This document shows positions 17,855 through 27,047 of a stretch of DNA of 59,369 nt, piece by piece. The DNA is taken from the NCBI GenBank assembly GCA_947483075.1, contig CANKLE010000013.1, positions 1 through 59,369 on the forward strand, read 5' to 3'. The DNA is from Flavobacteriaceae bacterium (GTDB lineage Bacteria; Bacteroidota; Bacteroidia; Flavobacteriales; Flavobacteriaceae). Every line of letters starts with the position of its first letter. Positions within the stretch are counted from its first letter, which is position 1. A model generated the notes under the pieces. The model had not been told where the DNA came from, ran no database searches, and was given only the letters and a program-made list of their open reading frames with translations. The position numbers and the translations under genes are program-made.

Positions 17855-17885
17855 CAAAAAAAATCCCGAGGGTGAGTCGGGATCT
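17855..17885 (-). terminator. Terminator of the starch-locus amylase gene
   Basis: On the minus strand GATCCCGACTCACCCTCGGGATTTTTTTT: an ATCCCGA/TCGGGAT stem with a T-rich tail, placed 20 bases after the stop codon. Confidence 0.85.
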
Positions 17886-17904
17886 TTATAGGGATAAATC
17901 AAGC

Positions 17905-20787
17905 TTAGTTTTTGACCAACTTGATGAGCTTACTTCGCCCTTCTTCGTCTGTGATTTTTACCAAATACAATCCTTTGGCAAGATCAGCTACCGAGTATTG
18001 GTAGCCTTCGGCACTTTCTGTATATGATTTTATCAATTGGCCAGTTAGTGTATATAAATTCACTTGAGCAGCAGCTTTAGAAATACTAAAATACTCGTTG
18101 CTCGGATTGGGATAAATCGCTACGTCTTGCATCGGATCGAATACATTGGCTGCCAAAGTAGTTGGACGATTGCCATATACTCGAAACTGTCCTGCGCCAA
18201 TACTGAGTTGTGCAGTTGTGCTGGTCACATTGATGCTGGTGTCGTCCATCAAATTGTACCAGGTTCCGGTGTATGGAAAATCGGGGGTGATGTTGGCCGT
18301 TGAGCTCGAAAAATTGGCCAAGACTACCACATTTTGAATTTGATTGGCCGGCAAGGCGTTATCGTAAATGTAAATGCGTTGGTATAAATTGGTAGAATAC
18401 GGACTTATTGCATAGTTGCCCTCAAAGACCGGCTCGTGAATTTTCAAGTCAATTAAGCGGGAATAGTTGGCATAAATAGGTGCTCTTTGCGCATTGGTTA
18501 ACCAATTGTTCGTCCATTGGGGTTGAGGTTTGGTCGCCAATTTACAATCTCCTGCCGTTGCATCGGTATCGGTATTAACTGAACCATCGGTACAAGAAAA
18601 AATAGAATTGTTCATGCCCAATTCGGCAAAATGCCAGATCATTTTTGGGCCAGGCACCAAAATTGATGCCGCTCCAATTGCCGACATTCTTCCCAACGAA
18701 TTGGTTAAATTGTTATTTGGAGGATTTGTTCCACTGGTGCTGCCATAAGTCATGGCTTCATACATCATTCTGTCTTTGTCATGACTTTCGGGATAGCCCA
18801 TTACACGTTTGGCAGTAAATCCGTGACTGGTATGTCCAATACGGGTAATGTCGGCATTGGTAGAATACCCTAAGGCCAATTGTTTGTAGGCTTCAAACAT
18901 TTCTCCCCACAACATTACTCCTTTGCTAGGCGTTTCACCAATGCGGTAGTTAGCCCATTGTTGTTCTTCGCTGTCGGCACCCAAATGTTCAAAAATCACA
19001 TAATGATTCGGGTCTAAACTCCACGAATAATCAGCATACTCCTTTAAAACATCAACACGGTCTTGTTGGTAGGAATTGGTACAAGCATCACTACCCGTAC
19101 AATTTTGAGTAAATCCTTTGGTTAAATCCCAGCGGAAACCATCAATTTTAAATTCTTGAATCCACTGTTTTAAGACGCGTTTTACATAGGTTTTGGTGCG
19201 TGTTTGTTGGTGATTAAAATCATTTCCTACGCTGTAACTGTGTGTAGCGGTTACATTAAAATAAGGATTTTCTGAACTAGGTCCGCCCCAACCATCTCCA
19301 TCAGGGTCGCTCATCCATAGGCGGTCCATCGGGTTGCGGCCAAAGGCATGGTTCAACGCCACGTCAAGAATTACAGATATGCCATTTTGGTGACACAAAT
19401 CGACAAATTCTTTTAGTTTTTCGGCAGGCCCATAGAATTTATCCAATGCCATATGGAATACGGTGTTGTACCCCCAGCTTTCGTTGCCTTCATATTCCAT
19501 GATGGGCATGAGCTCGATGGCGTTTACTTTTAAATTTTTGAAGTAATCAATGCGGTCAATGAGGTCCTGAAAATTGCGGTGTGAATCAAAATCACGAATC
19601 AACACTTCGTACACAACCAGGTCGTCTTTTTTGGGTTTGCTAAAATTGGTTACTTGCCAATTGTAGGGAGCTTGCCCTGTTTTGAGTACCGTTACTTCGC
19701 GTTCTTGTCCGGTTGGATATGCCGGCATGTTTGGGTACGATAGAGCAGGAATATAAGGATCATCAAAAGGAGATAATACCAAGGTAGAATAGGGGTCGGC
19801 TGTTTTCACCAATGCGGGTGAATTGGCTAAAGGCGTAGCATCACCTACCCAGTATTGGTAGTTGTAATTCTGGCCAGGGGTTAATCCGGTAAGTTCCAAC
19901 CAATACTTAGTAGAGGCAGGGTCTTTTTTCATGGCATAGGCCGCTGTAGGTTGGTAGTTGTTAAAACTGCCTGCTACGTAAACATAGTCTTTTAATGGCG
20001 CGTCGAGAACTAAAGTAGCTTTTGTGGGATCTGCGGCATTGTAATTGATTCCTTCTTCGACATTCGCTGGTAATGCTTGAGAAATTAACCCAGGATTCAC
20101 CAGTGCGGTAAAATATTTGGTTTGGGTTTCTGTTCCTTGGGTAACCACCAACTCATAAAATTGATTACTTGTTAGACTAGGGTGTGTATAACTATAGGTA
20201 GATACACCTGTAGCGGTATTGATACTCACGCCATTGGCTTTTAAATTATAATTGGCCAAGCCATTGGTGTTCGTAGCTTGAATAGTAAAATTACTTCCAT
20301 TGTTTACCAAGTTGGTGCTGTTCACAAGCGGCGCCGTGAGATTCACTTGAAAATACCCTACATTAATAATGAAATCCCCACAGCTAGGGGGTAATTTTAA
20401 GGTTTGTGTACCTGTAGCATTTCGAAACACAAACCCCAATTTGGTTGCCGTAGCTTGTTGGCTAGCGTTCAAATTAAAATAGGTGCTGGGCGTTATGGTT
20501 TTGCTCCAAGTGCCGTTTCCGTTGTTGGTCATGTAGCCCACCCCGTTGTCTTGACCCCAGTTTCCAATTACACTGTAGCCAAAGGCATTGGCGTCGTTTC
20601 CGATACCGGCATGCATGTATACTTTTACGGGATTCGTTCCCATGGTATTGCAGGTAGCATTGGCAAACGAAACCGTAATGGTAATCGGATCGGTAACCGC
20701 AAAGGTAGAAGGCGTGATGGTAACTTGTGCCATCCCGACAAGCGAAAGCAAGCAAAAACCAAAACGAAATAAAATAGATTTTTTCAT
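17905..20787 (-). CDS. T9SS-secreted GH13 alpha-amylase
   Basis: About 960 residues from the MKKSILF ATG (an ATG 9 bases upstream is in frame; residue numbers below use that longer form). A signal peptide ends at GMAQ. Residues 25-150 and 150-235 are Ig-like or starch-binding-like domains, and 262-335 is an E-set/CBM48-like domain. The GH13 barrel (about 392-850) has DVALNH (region I), GFRWD with nucleophile D557, IFEHLG with acid/base E603, and PESHDKD with H673 and D674. The C-terminus, from AIYPNPSNEY, is a T9SS sorting domain, so the enzyme should be extracellular. It lies 85 bases after susE but beyond a strong terminator. Confidence 0.93.
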   Translation of the reverse strand: MKKSILFRFGFCLLSLVGMAQVTITPSTFAVTDPITITVSFANATCNTMGTNPVKVYMHAGIGNDANAFGYSVIGNWGQDNGVGYMTNNGNGTWSKTITPSTYFNLNASQQATATKLGFVFRNATGTQTLKLPPSCGDFIINVGYFQVNLTAPLVNSTNLVNNGSNFTIQATNTNGLANYNLKANGVSINTATGVSTYSYTHPSLTSNQFYELVVTQGTETQTKYFTALVNPGLISQALPANVEEGINYNAADPTKATLVLDAPLKDYVYVAGSFNNYQPTAAYAMKKDPASTKYWLELTGLTPGQNYNYQYWVGDATPLANSPALVKTADPYSTLVLSPFDDPYIPALSYPNMPAYPTGQEREVTVLKTGQAPYNWQVTNFSKPKKDDLVVYEVLIRDFDSHRNFQDLIDRIDYFKNLKVNAIELMPIMEYEGNESWGYNTVFHMALDKFYGPAEKLKEFVDLCHQNGISVILDVALNHAFGRNPMDRLWMSDPDGDGWGGPSSENPYFNVTATHSYSVGNDFNHQQTRTKTYVKRVLKQWIQEFKIDGFRWDLTKGFTQNCTGSDACTNSYQQDRVDVLKEYADYSWSLDPNHYVIFEHLGADSEEQQWANYRIGETPSKGVMLWGEMFEAYKQLALGYSTNADITRIGHTSHGFTAKRVMGYPESHDKDRMMYEAMTYGSTSGTNPPNNNLTNSLGRMSAIGAASILVPGPKMIWHFAELGMNNSIFSCTDGSVNTDTDATAGDCKLATKPQPQWTNNWLTNAQRAPIYANYSRLIDLKIHEPVFEGNYAISPYSTNLYQRIYIYDNALPANQIQNVVVLANFSSSTANITPDFPYTGTWYNLMDDTSINVTSTTAQLSIGAGQFRVYGNRPTTLAANVFDPMQDVAIYPNPSNEYFSISKAAAQVNLYTLTGQLIKSYTESAEGYQYSVADLAKGLYLVKITDEEGRSKLIKLVKN

Positions 20788-20828
20788 AGTAACCAAGTTT
20801 AAAGTATAATTGGGGACATTTTTTTTGG

Positions 20829-20861
20829 AAAAAACAGGGCTATTGTGTAGCCCTGTTTTTT
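20829..20861 (-). terminator. Terminator between susE and the T9SS amylase
   Basis: AAAACAGGGCTA / TAGCCCTGTTTT, a 12-bp perfect stem with a short loop flanked by A and T runs, so it can act on either strand. It would set amylase below susCDE by partial read-through or isolate it as a separate unit. Confidence 0.88.
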
Positions 20862-20871
20862 GAATAGTGTA

Positions 20872-22035
20872 TTAATTTGGATTAACTGTTAGGCTGTATT
20901 GGTAATTTCTTGGGTTGCTCATATTTAACACCACATCATATTTTACCTTTGTCCCATCATCAGATCCAGGAACAGTAATATCCCCTCCAGTAGTCATTTC
21001 AACTACGGTATTGGCGACTGTACCTTTGCCCAAAATAGAAATGGTAACTGTTCCGGTACCAGTTGGCACAGCAGGTGGTGTGCCACTCAAGGCTCCTGTC
21101 CAATCATTAGATTTGAATTTGAATTTTCGTCCTTTGTACAAATCAATAGTAAGACTCCAAATATTTGTATTGTCGGCATCAACCATTGGCACTGCATTGG
21201 CTGATCCTAAAGTGCTTTTGGCCGCTCCAAAGACGCCAAATGCTTTATAGAATTTTACCGAATAACTCATGCCTGTAGGTGTGATATCTGCCTTTACTAA
21301 ATAATGCCCAGCAGCGGCAACCGAAATACTTGGTGCAGCAGCTCCTTCGGAAAGAACACCTGCAGCTCCGCCATAAATGGTTGGATTGCTAAAACTTCCA
21401 CAAGGGTCTGGACGGTATAATTTATACGTACCAGCTTCTAAGTAAAAATACCCTTCAAACGTAGATAAGGAGGTGAAATTTTGTGCCAATAAACGTGGCG
21501 CAGTGGCTGCATTTCCGCCTTCTTTTACCAAGGTCAAAATAGGCAAAGCAGTAGAGTATCCCGTAACTGCAAAAGTGATCGGATTCGAATATTGAATCAG
21601 TTCGTTATTAATCCCCAAGGTTGATTTAACTCGAACGTCGATGTTCATTACACCGCAGTTGAATGACGGCAATAAATTCATCAAGGCATTCATCTCACTA
21701 TTTTTTATAGCGCAAGTACGTGAGTCAGGTGTAACAGCAATTCCGTTACCTGTATACGTCACTTCGTTGGTATGGGTAGGATCATTGTCATGGTCTGAAA
21801 CCACAATGGCATAGTTCGCTACCGTCTGAACTCCATTGTTGCTTTCGTCCCAATTGAATGCAGCAAATGCATCTGCATCATTGGCTGGCGCAAGCACCGC
21901 AGCAGCAGGGATGGCTGCATCCTTTCTCAGTTCAAATCCATTGGCTGAAGCAATGGGTTCTTTGTCGTTAGTTGCGCAAGCTCCTAAAGCTAAAAGCGCA
22001 CTAAAGCAAAGAAATGATTTTATATTATTTTTCAT
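20872..22035 (-). CDS. susE: SusE-like outer-membrane starch-binding lipoprotein
   Basis: 387 residues. Lipobox LLALGAC lipidates Cys19. The N-terminal SusE domain (about 25-150, with FNWDESNNGVQTVANYAIVVSD) is followed by two beta-sandwich modules (about 165-275 and 275-387) like the carbohydrate-binding modules of SusE/SusF; each has the GxYxLYRPDP or KFKFKSNDW type of strand seen in those proteins. It holds starch at the cell surface for SusCD. It sits 19 bases after susD, and no susF is present. Assignment is by position and domain layout; starch as ligand follows from the enzymes around it. Confidence 0.87.
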   Translation of the reverse strand: MKNNIKSFLCFSALLALGACATNDKEPIASANGFELRKDAAIPAAAVLAPANDADAFAAFNWDESNNGVQTVANYAIVVSDHDNDPTHTNEVTYTGNGIAVTPDSRTCAIKNSEMNALMNLLPSFNCGVMNIDVRVKSTLGINNELIQYSNPITFAVTGYSTALPILTLVKEGGNAATAPRLLAQNFTSLSTFEGYFYLEAGTYKLYRPDPCGSFSNPTIYGGAAGVLSEGAAAPSISVAAAGHYLVKADITPTGMSYSVKFYKAFGVFGAAKSTLGSANAVPMVDADNTNIWSLTIDLYKGRKFKFKSNDWTGALSGTPPAVPTGTGTVTISILGKGTVANTVVEMTTGGDITVPGSDDGTKVKYDVVLNMSNPRNYQYSLTVNPN

Positions 22036-22054
22036 AAGTGGTATGATTTCTATA

Positions 22055-23623
22055 TTAATAGCCAGGATTTTGAGTCAAATTCGGATTGGCCTGCATTGCT
22101 TTTAATGGAATAGGATACAAGTTGTAATGTTCTGGAATTGCTGTTCCTTCTTTAACGCCGCCTTTCCAGGGCCACAAGTAGCTTCCTCCTGTAAATTTGC
22201 CAAAACGTATCAAATCCGAACGACGGTGTCCTTCAAAGTTCAATTCACGGCCTCTTTCGTCTAAGATGAAGTTCAAGTTTAAGTCAGCAGCCGAAATGGC
22301 AGTTGCATTCGCACGGGTACGAACTGCATTTACATATGCTAAAGCTTCTCCGGCAGAACCGTTGGCGGCCCCACGCAATACACATTCGGCATACATCAAA
22401 TAGGCATCAGCCAATCGGAACAAAGGGAAATCGGTACCCGAAAAATCGGTTGCGATTGAGGTTCCTACCGCATTCGAATTTCTGAATTTTACACAAGGGT
22501 ATCCGTCTTTCCAAATTTTGTAGTCGTTCATCTCGTAGTTGTGCCCTTGGGTCCAAAACAAATGAGCTCTTACGTCGTTTGCGGCAGCCAATTCGGCCGC
22601 GCTGTTGCCAAACAAACTATACCAGGCTTTGGTAGATCGGTGTCCGCCCCAACCGGCAGTGGCTCCGTAGTTGCTTAGCGTCATGGTGTCGGCACTTAAA
22701 CTTCCGTTTACCAAATAGGTAGTGTTTCCGTAGCTTTGGCTGGTAATTGGATCGGCGATAAGCGCATAAATGATTTCATTTTTGGCAGCTGATGTATTGT
22801 TGTCGCCCGAGAATAAACTTTGGAAATCGGGAGCCAAGGTATAACCGCCTTCGTCAATCACGTGTTTAATTTGTGTCAAGGCATCTTCGTAGCGCGAAGT
22901 TCCGGTATACACCTCTGCATTCAAGTACAATTTGGCCAATAGCATTTGTGCACAAGCTTTGTTGGCACGTCCATATCCATTTGTTACTGGGAGTGTGCTT
23001 TGAATAGCCAATAATTCTTGTTCTACAAAAGCAAATAATTCAGCGCGAGTTGCTTGTTCTTTAGGAATGGAGCTTCCCAAATCGGCTTCGGTAACCAAAA
23101 CTCCTTTTCCAAAACAATCAATTAAGTAGTAATAGGCCAAGGAACGCAAGAAACGCAATTCGCTGGCGTATTGTTCTTGGTTGGGAACAGATACATTTTG
23201 CATTACCGCGATCAAGTTGTTGCATTGCGGCACCGTGTAATACACTCGGTTATACAAGTAACGGAAAAATTTATTGTTGTCGTCCCAATCTGTGGCGGTA
23301 GTCAATTGATCTAATCCGTTATCACCCCAGCGGTTTTTCATGTCGTCGGCCGAGAAATCTTGCAAGTTTACAATTCCACGCAAAAATGGAGATTCACCCG
23401 CATCATCACCTGGCGTATCGGTACTTCCTGGTCCATTGGCGCCAGATAAAGCAAACGAACCATAAATTTTAGACAACAAACCCTCAATCGCATTGGGATC
23501 TTCAGTCAACAATTGCTCTAAGGTCAATTGGTTTTTGGGCTCGGTGTTGAACGCATTGTCACAGCCACTTAAAGCAAGTAACCCCGCCAATAATCCTAAC
23601 CCTTTGATTTTAATATTTTTCAT
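22055..23623 (-). CDS. susD: SusD/RagB-family nutrient-binding lipoprotein
   Basis: 522 residues. Lipobox ALSGC places the lipid near Cys21. The SusD N-terminal region includes NAIEGLLSKIYGSFALSG (about 44-61) and the TPR-like helices with SLAYYYLIDCFGKG near 170. The C-terminal RagB/SusD region has DFPLFRLADAYLMYAECVLR (about 400-420) and the terminal ILDERGRELNFEGHRRSDLIRFGKF, both diagnostic. SusD forms the lid on SusC and binds the oligosaccharide. It starts 11 bases after susC, as usual for the pair. Confidence 0.96.
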   Translation of the reverse strand: MKNIKIKGLGLLAGLLALSGCDNAFNTEPKNQLTLEQLLTEDPNAIEGLLSKIYGSFALSGANGPGSTDTPGDDAGESPFLRGIVNLQDFSADDMKNRWGDNGLDQLTTATDWDDNNKFFRYLYNRVYYTVPQCNNLIAVMQNVSVPNQEQYASELRFLRSLAYYYLIDCFGKGVLVTEADLGSSIPKEQATRAELFAFVEQELLAIQSTLPVTNGYGRANKACAQMLLAKLYLNAEVYTGTSRYEDALTQIKHVIDEGGYTLAPDFQSLFSGDNNTSAAKNEIIYALIADPITSQSYGNTTYLVNGSLSADTMTLSNYGATAGWGGHRSTKAWYSLFGNSAAELAAANDVRAHLFWTQGHNYEMNDYKIWKDGYPCVKFRNSNAVGTSIATDFSGTDFPLFRLADAYLMYAECVLRGAANGSAGEALAYVNAVRTRANATAISAADLNLNFILDERGRELNFEGHRRSDLIRFGKFTGGSYLWPWKGGVKEGTAIPEHYNLYPIPLKAMQANPNLTQNPGY

Positions 23624-23634
23624 AATGTGATGTG

Positions 23635-26600
23635 TTAAAAGTCAATACTTACACCAAAAGTGTACGTTCTTGGTCTTGGATAAAAGTTTCTATCAATTCC
23701 GTTAAAGTTCTCTGGGTCTTGACCAGAATATTGGGTCAACAAGAATAAGTTGTTTACTGATCCATAGACTTTTACGCTGGCTTTGTTTAAGATAGGCAAA
23801 TTGTCTTTAAACTTATAGCCCAAGGTTACGTTGTCACAACGCAAGAACGAAGCGTCTTCTAGTAAATAATCAGAGAAAGTGGCGTTTCCATTAAAATTGT
23901 TAAATAATGGATTTGCTGCTCCGTTGTAAAAATCCAATACATTGATTAGATAATTTCCAGTATACCCTACAGCACCTTGGGTGTTCCCGTTGGTTAAGGT
24001 TTTTAAGTTGTACACTTGTCCACCTACTTGTCCACGGAAATTGGCGGTTAAATCCCAATTTTTGTAGTTGAATGCGGTGCTAAAGCCATAGGTCCAATTG
24101 GGTCGTAATGCCACATAGTAACGGTCATCGTTATTGATTTTACCGTCGTTATTGCGATCTACATAGGCACCCACAATAGGTTGTCCGGTCGCGTCATAAA
24201 TTTGCTCAAATACCCAGGCTGAGTAGGGCTGGTGTCCTACCGGGTTGAAGGCTAAATATACTCCGGTTTGGTTCAGACCACTGTTGGTGTCTTGCACAAC
24301 TGATACTCCTTTTAAATCAGAAACTTTGTTGTAGTTGTAGGCAATGTTTCCGCCCAAGTTTACATTAAAGTTATCCGATTGAATCGCTTTTACGTTTAAG
24401 TTCAATTCAAATCCTTTGCCTTCTATAGAACCTACGTTCGAGATAAACTCGGTTGCCGCAGTACTTTGTCCGGGTAGGCTAGGTACTTTAGAAAGTAGGT
24501 CGGTGGTTTTGCGGTTGTAGATGTCAAAACTACCGGCAAGAATACTGTTTTTGAATAATTCAAAATCGATTCCTAGGTTTACCGTTGTTGTTTTTTCCCA
24601 GGTAATGTTCGGATCATAAGGCTGAGCGGTATAGGTGTTCAAGCCAGGTAAATATTGTCCGTTGGCATTCCCCACTTCAAAGAAGGGACGAGTAGGGAAG
24701 AAACCCACCACATCGGTAATTGAGGATTGACCTGTTTTACCCCAGCTCACACGCAATTTCAAGTCTTGAATGAGTTTGGAATCTTTCAAGAAGTTTTCTT
24801 CTTTCATTTTCCATGCTGCACCTAATGCAGGGAAATACCCCCAACGTTTGTTTTTCAAGAACAAGGAAGTACCGTCTGCACGAAACGTAGCAGTCAATAG
24901 GTATTTATTGAATACATCTACATTGGCTCTGGCAAAATAGGCCTGTAAGTTAAGAGGTAAGTAATAGCGGTTGGTAGGATTACGCGCGTTTTCAATAAAA
25001 GGCTGTCTAATTCCAGATCCCGAACCGTCGGCCGTATAGGAGAACAAATCTTTGTTTCCGTCGGTTATAAAATTTTGGTAGGAGTAGCCTGCTTGAGCAT
25101 CTACACGGGTTATGAACCCGGTTAAGGTCTTAGTGTAAGCCAAATAGGCATCCATGGTTTGGTTGGTAGACGTTTGGTTTTCTAAATAGTTCAAGCCCGG
25201 ATTAAATACGTAATTGGTGTTTGGATCTGGATTGTTTTGGTCTATTTGATAGGTGGCCAAAGCGTAATTTGAATAAGTCTCGCGAATTCTAGATTGCGAA
25301 GCGTCTAATCCTAAATTTAAGACTGCACGCAAGTCACGCAAGAAAGGCATTTTGTAATCAAATTCTACATTACCCAAGAATCGTGTGGTGCGTTGTGGTT
25401 TGCTGCGTTGGTTTAATAAAGCAACTGGATTATAAGCACCAACTAAGCTATAAAAATCGCGGGTGGCCCCGTCATTAAAAAAAACTTCTTGGTAATAGCC
25501 ATTGAATCGGTTGTTCAATTGGTTGCCATAAATTGGTTTGGTCGGATCCATGTTTAAGGCTCCACCTAAAGCGCCACCTTCGTCTATGTCGTTTTTGTCT
25601 GTATAAGTGCCTTTGGCATTCACGTCGATTTTTAAATCATCATGCAATAATTTAGGAGTCATTTTAAACGAATAACTATACCGTTTATAATCACTTGTTT
25701 TGATTAACCCCTGATTGTTGGTCATCCCCAATGAGAAACGAAACGGTATTTTTTTATACAAATTTGCTCTTGCGCTGAAGTTGTGATCGGTAGAAATCGC
25801 TGTTCTAAAAACGGCATTTTGCCAATCGGTGTTGCTCAATATTCTTCCCTCTACCTCTGGAGTGGCAGGATTATCAACCGCTGCAGTGTTCGGGTCATCT
25901 ATTCCCAACAAATTGGTATAATCGGGATGGTATTCTTGAATGAAACGAGTAAAATCTGTTCCATTCATGACGTCTAGTTTTTTGTCTACTTTTCCTATAG
26001 ATAGGCTAGAAGAGTAGTTGTATTGTGGCGCACCTACGGTTCCTTTTTTGGTGGTAATGATGATGATACCATTCGAAGCACGAACCCCATAAATGGCTGT
26101 TGCAGAGGCATCTTTCAAGATCGAGAAACTCTCCACGTCATTTGGATTAATTAACGAAAACGGGTTACTTACCCCGGCTGGATTTAAGTCGCCCAAAGGC
26201 ACACCATCTATAATAATTAACGGACTGTTATTTGCATTTAAGGAAGCTCCTCCACGTATACGAATGTTGGGCGCTGAATCGGGAGAACCACCATTATTGG
26301 TGATGCGCACTCCAGCCGCTTTTCCTGAAAGCAACTGATCTACAGATACAATGGCTCCTTTGTTGAAGTCTTTGGCTGTAATGAGGGAAACGGATCCGGT
26401 AGCGTCTTTCTTTTTCGCAGTACCATACCCAACTTGGATTACCACTTCTTGCAGTTGATTGGAAGTTTCTTCTAGCGCCACTGTAATGTCATTTTGCCCG
26501 CTATACGGAATGCTTACAGAGTTGTAGCCGATGTAAGAAACAGTAATTTTGTCTCCTTTTTTGATTTTTACCAAACGGAATTTTCCGTCAAAATCAGTTT

Positions 26601-26757
26601 GGGTGCTGTTTGTAGCTCCTTGAACCACCACATTTACACCCGGAATAGGTTGTTTCGAAACTTTGTCGACAACTTTACCGTCAAGGGTGCTTTGGGCTAG
26701 CGCAGCAAACGGGAAAAGAAGTACGAGCAATAACAACTTTTTGTAAATTGTTTTCAT
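23635..26757 (-). CDS. susC: SusC/RagA-family TonB-dependent outer-membrane transporter
   Basis: 1040 residues with signal peptide MKTIYKKLLLLVLLFPFAALAQ. A CarboxypepD_reg-like N-terminal domain (about 23-100, DGKVVDKVSKQPIPGVNVVVQG) leads to the plug, which holds VVIQVGYGTAKKKDATGSVS and the SusC/RagA signature IRIRGGASLNANNSPLIIIDGVPL. The rest is a beta barrel ending in an aromatic strand (TFGVSIDF, last residue Phe). It imports malto-oligosaccharides using TonB energy. It is first in the minus-strand operon and its leader carries the operator-like sites described at 26792 and 26866. Confidence 0.96.
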   Translation of the reverse strand: MKTIYKKLLLLVLLFPFAALAQSTLDGKVVDKVSKQPIPGVNVVVQGATNSTQTDFDGKFRLVKIKKGDKITVSYIGYNSVSIPYSGQNDITVALEETSNQLQEVVIQVGYGTAKKKDATGSVSLITAKDFNKGAIVSVDQLLSGKAAGVRITNNGGSPDSAPNIRIRGGASLNANNSPLIIIDGVPLGDLNPAGVSNPFSLINPNDVESFSILKDASATAIYGVRASNGIIIITTKKGTVGAPQYNYSSSLSIGKVDKKLDVMNGTDFTRFIQEYHPDYTNLLGIDDPNTAAVDNPATPEVEGRILSNTDWQNAVFRTAISTDHNFSARANLYKKIPFRFSLGMTNNQGLIKTSDYKRYSYSFKMTPKLLHDDLKIDVNAKGTYTDKNDIDEGGALGGALNMDPTKPIYGNQLNNRFNGYYQEVFFNDGATRDFYSLVGAYNPVALLNQRSKPQRTTRFLGNVEFDYKMPFLRDLRAVLNLGLDASQSRIRETYSNYALATYQIDQNNPDPNTNYVFNPGLNYLENQTSTNQTMDAYLAYTKTLTGFITRVDAQAGYSYQNFITDGNKDLFSYTADGSGSGIRQPFIENARNPTNRYYLPLNLQAYFARANVDVFNKYLLTATFRADGTSLFLKNKRWGYFPALGAAWKMKEENFLKDSKLIQDLKLRVSWGKTGQSSITDVVGFFPTRPFFEVGNANGQYLPGLNTYTAQPYDPNITWEKTTTVNLGIDFELFKNSILAGSFDIYNRKTTDLLSKVPSLPGQSTAATEFISNVGSIEGKGFELNLNVKAIQSDNFNVNLGGNIAYNYNKVSDLKGVSVVQDTNSGLNQTGVYLAFNPVGHQPYSAWVFEQIYDATGQPIVGAYVDRNNDGKINNDDRYYVALRPNWTYGFSTAFNYKNWDLTANFRGQVGGQVYNLKTLTNGNTQGAVGYTGNYLINVLDFYNGAANPLFNNFNGNATFSDYLLEDASFLRCDNVTLGYKFKDNLPILNKASVKVYGSVNNLFLLTQYSGQDPENFNGIDRNFYPRPRTYTFGVSIDF

Positions 26758-26791
26758 ACAGTTTAATTAAATTACGTGTTCATTTGATATG

Positions 26792-26816
26792 CGTATACTT
26801 TACTTCGAACGTTAAA
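26792..26816. promoter_or_regulatory. Shared 25-bp leader motif, susC copy
   Basis: CGTATACTTTACTTCGAAC plus GTTAAA. It matches 28244-28269 upstream of the MFS gene with one inserted T and one substitution. It contains the two 6-bp palindromes GTATAC and TTCGAA. It lies 35-60 bases before the susC ATG, inside the predicted 5-prime UTR. Confidence 0.65.
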
Positions 26817-26837
26817 TTTATGTAAAAAAAACAATAT

Positions 26838-26845
26838 CAAAGCTA
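26838..26845 (-). promoter_or_regulatory. -7 element of the susC promoter
   Basis: On the minus strand TAGCTTTG, an exact TAnnTTTG, 80 bases before the ATG. The -33 region, about 21 bases upstream, falls within the LacI-type palindrome and reads TTTTC in place of TTTG. Confidence 0.6.
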
Positions 26846-26865
26846 CTCCTACTATATTCGGTTTC

Positions 26866-26879
26866 CGAAAACGTTTGCG
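26866..26879. promoter_or_regulatory. LacI-type operator
   Basis: CGAAAACGTTTGCG is palindromic around a central CG with a single mismatch pair, the classic form of LacI/CcpA-family operators and close to CGCAAACGTTTGCG-type maltose-regulator sites. It overlaps the -33 region of susC and lies 170 bases upstream of the divergent lacI-family gene. Ligand and sign of control are not visible. Confidence 0.7.
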
Positions 26880-27047
26880 TGTTGAAAACTTTCTCTGCAT
26901 TTTAAAAGTATTGCCCATCAATTCTCTTTCACAAAACAAAATTGGCTTTTATTTGTAAATTCAAAATTAGCATAAAAAATCACTAACGATTGCAGTTCAA
27001 CTGGAATCGATTTCGTTATTTTACCCCTCACTAATTACCCTATTCTT

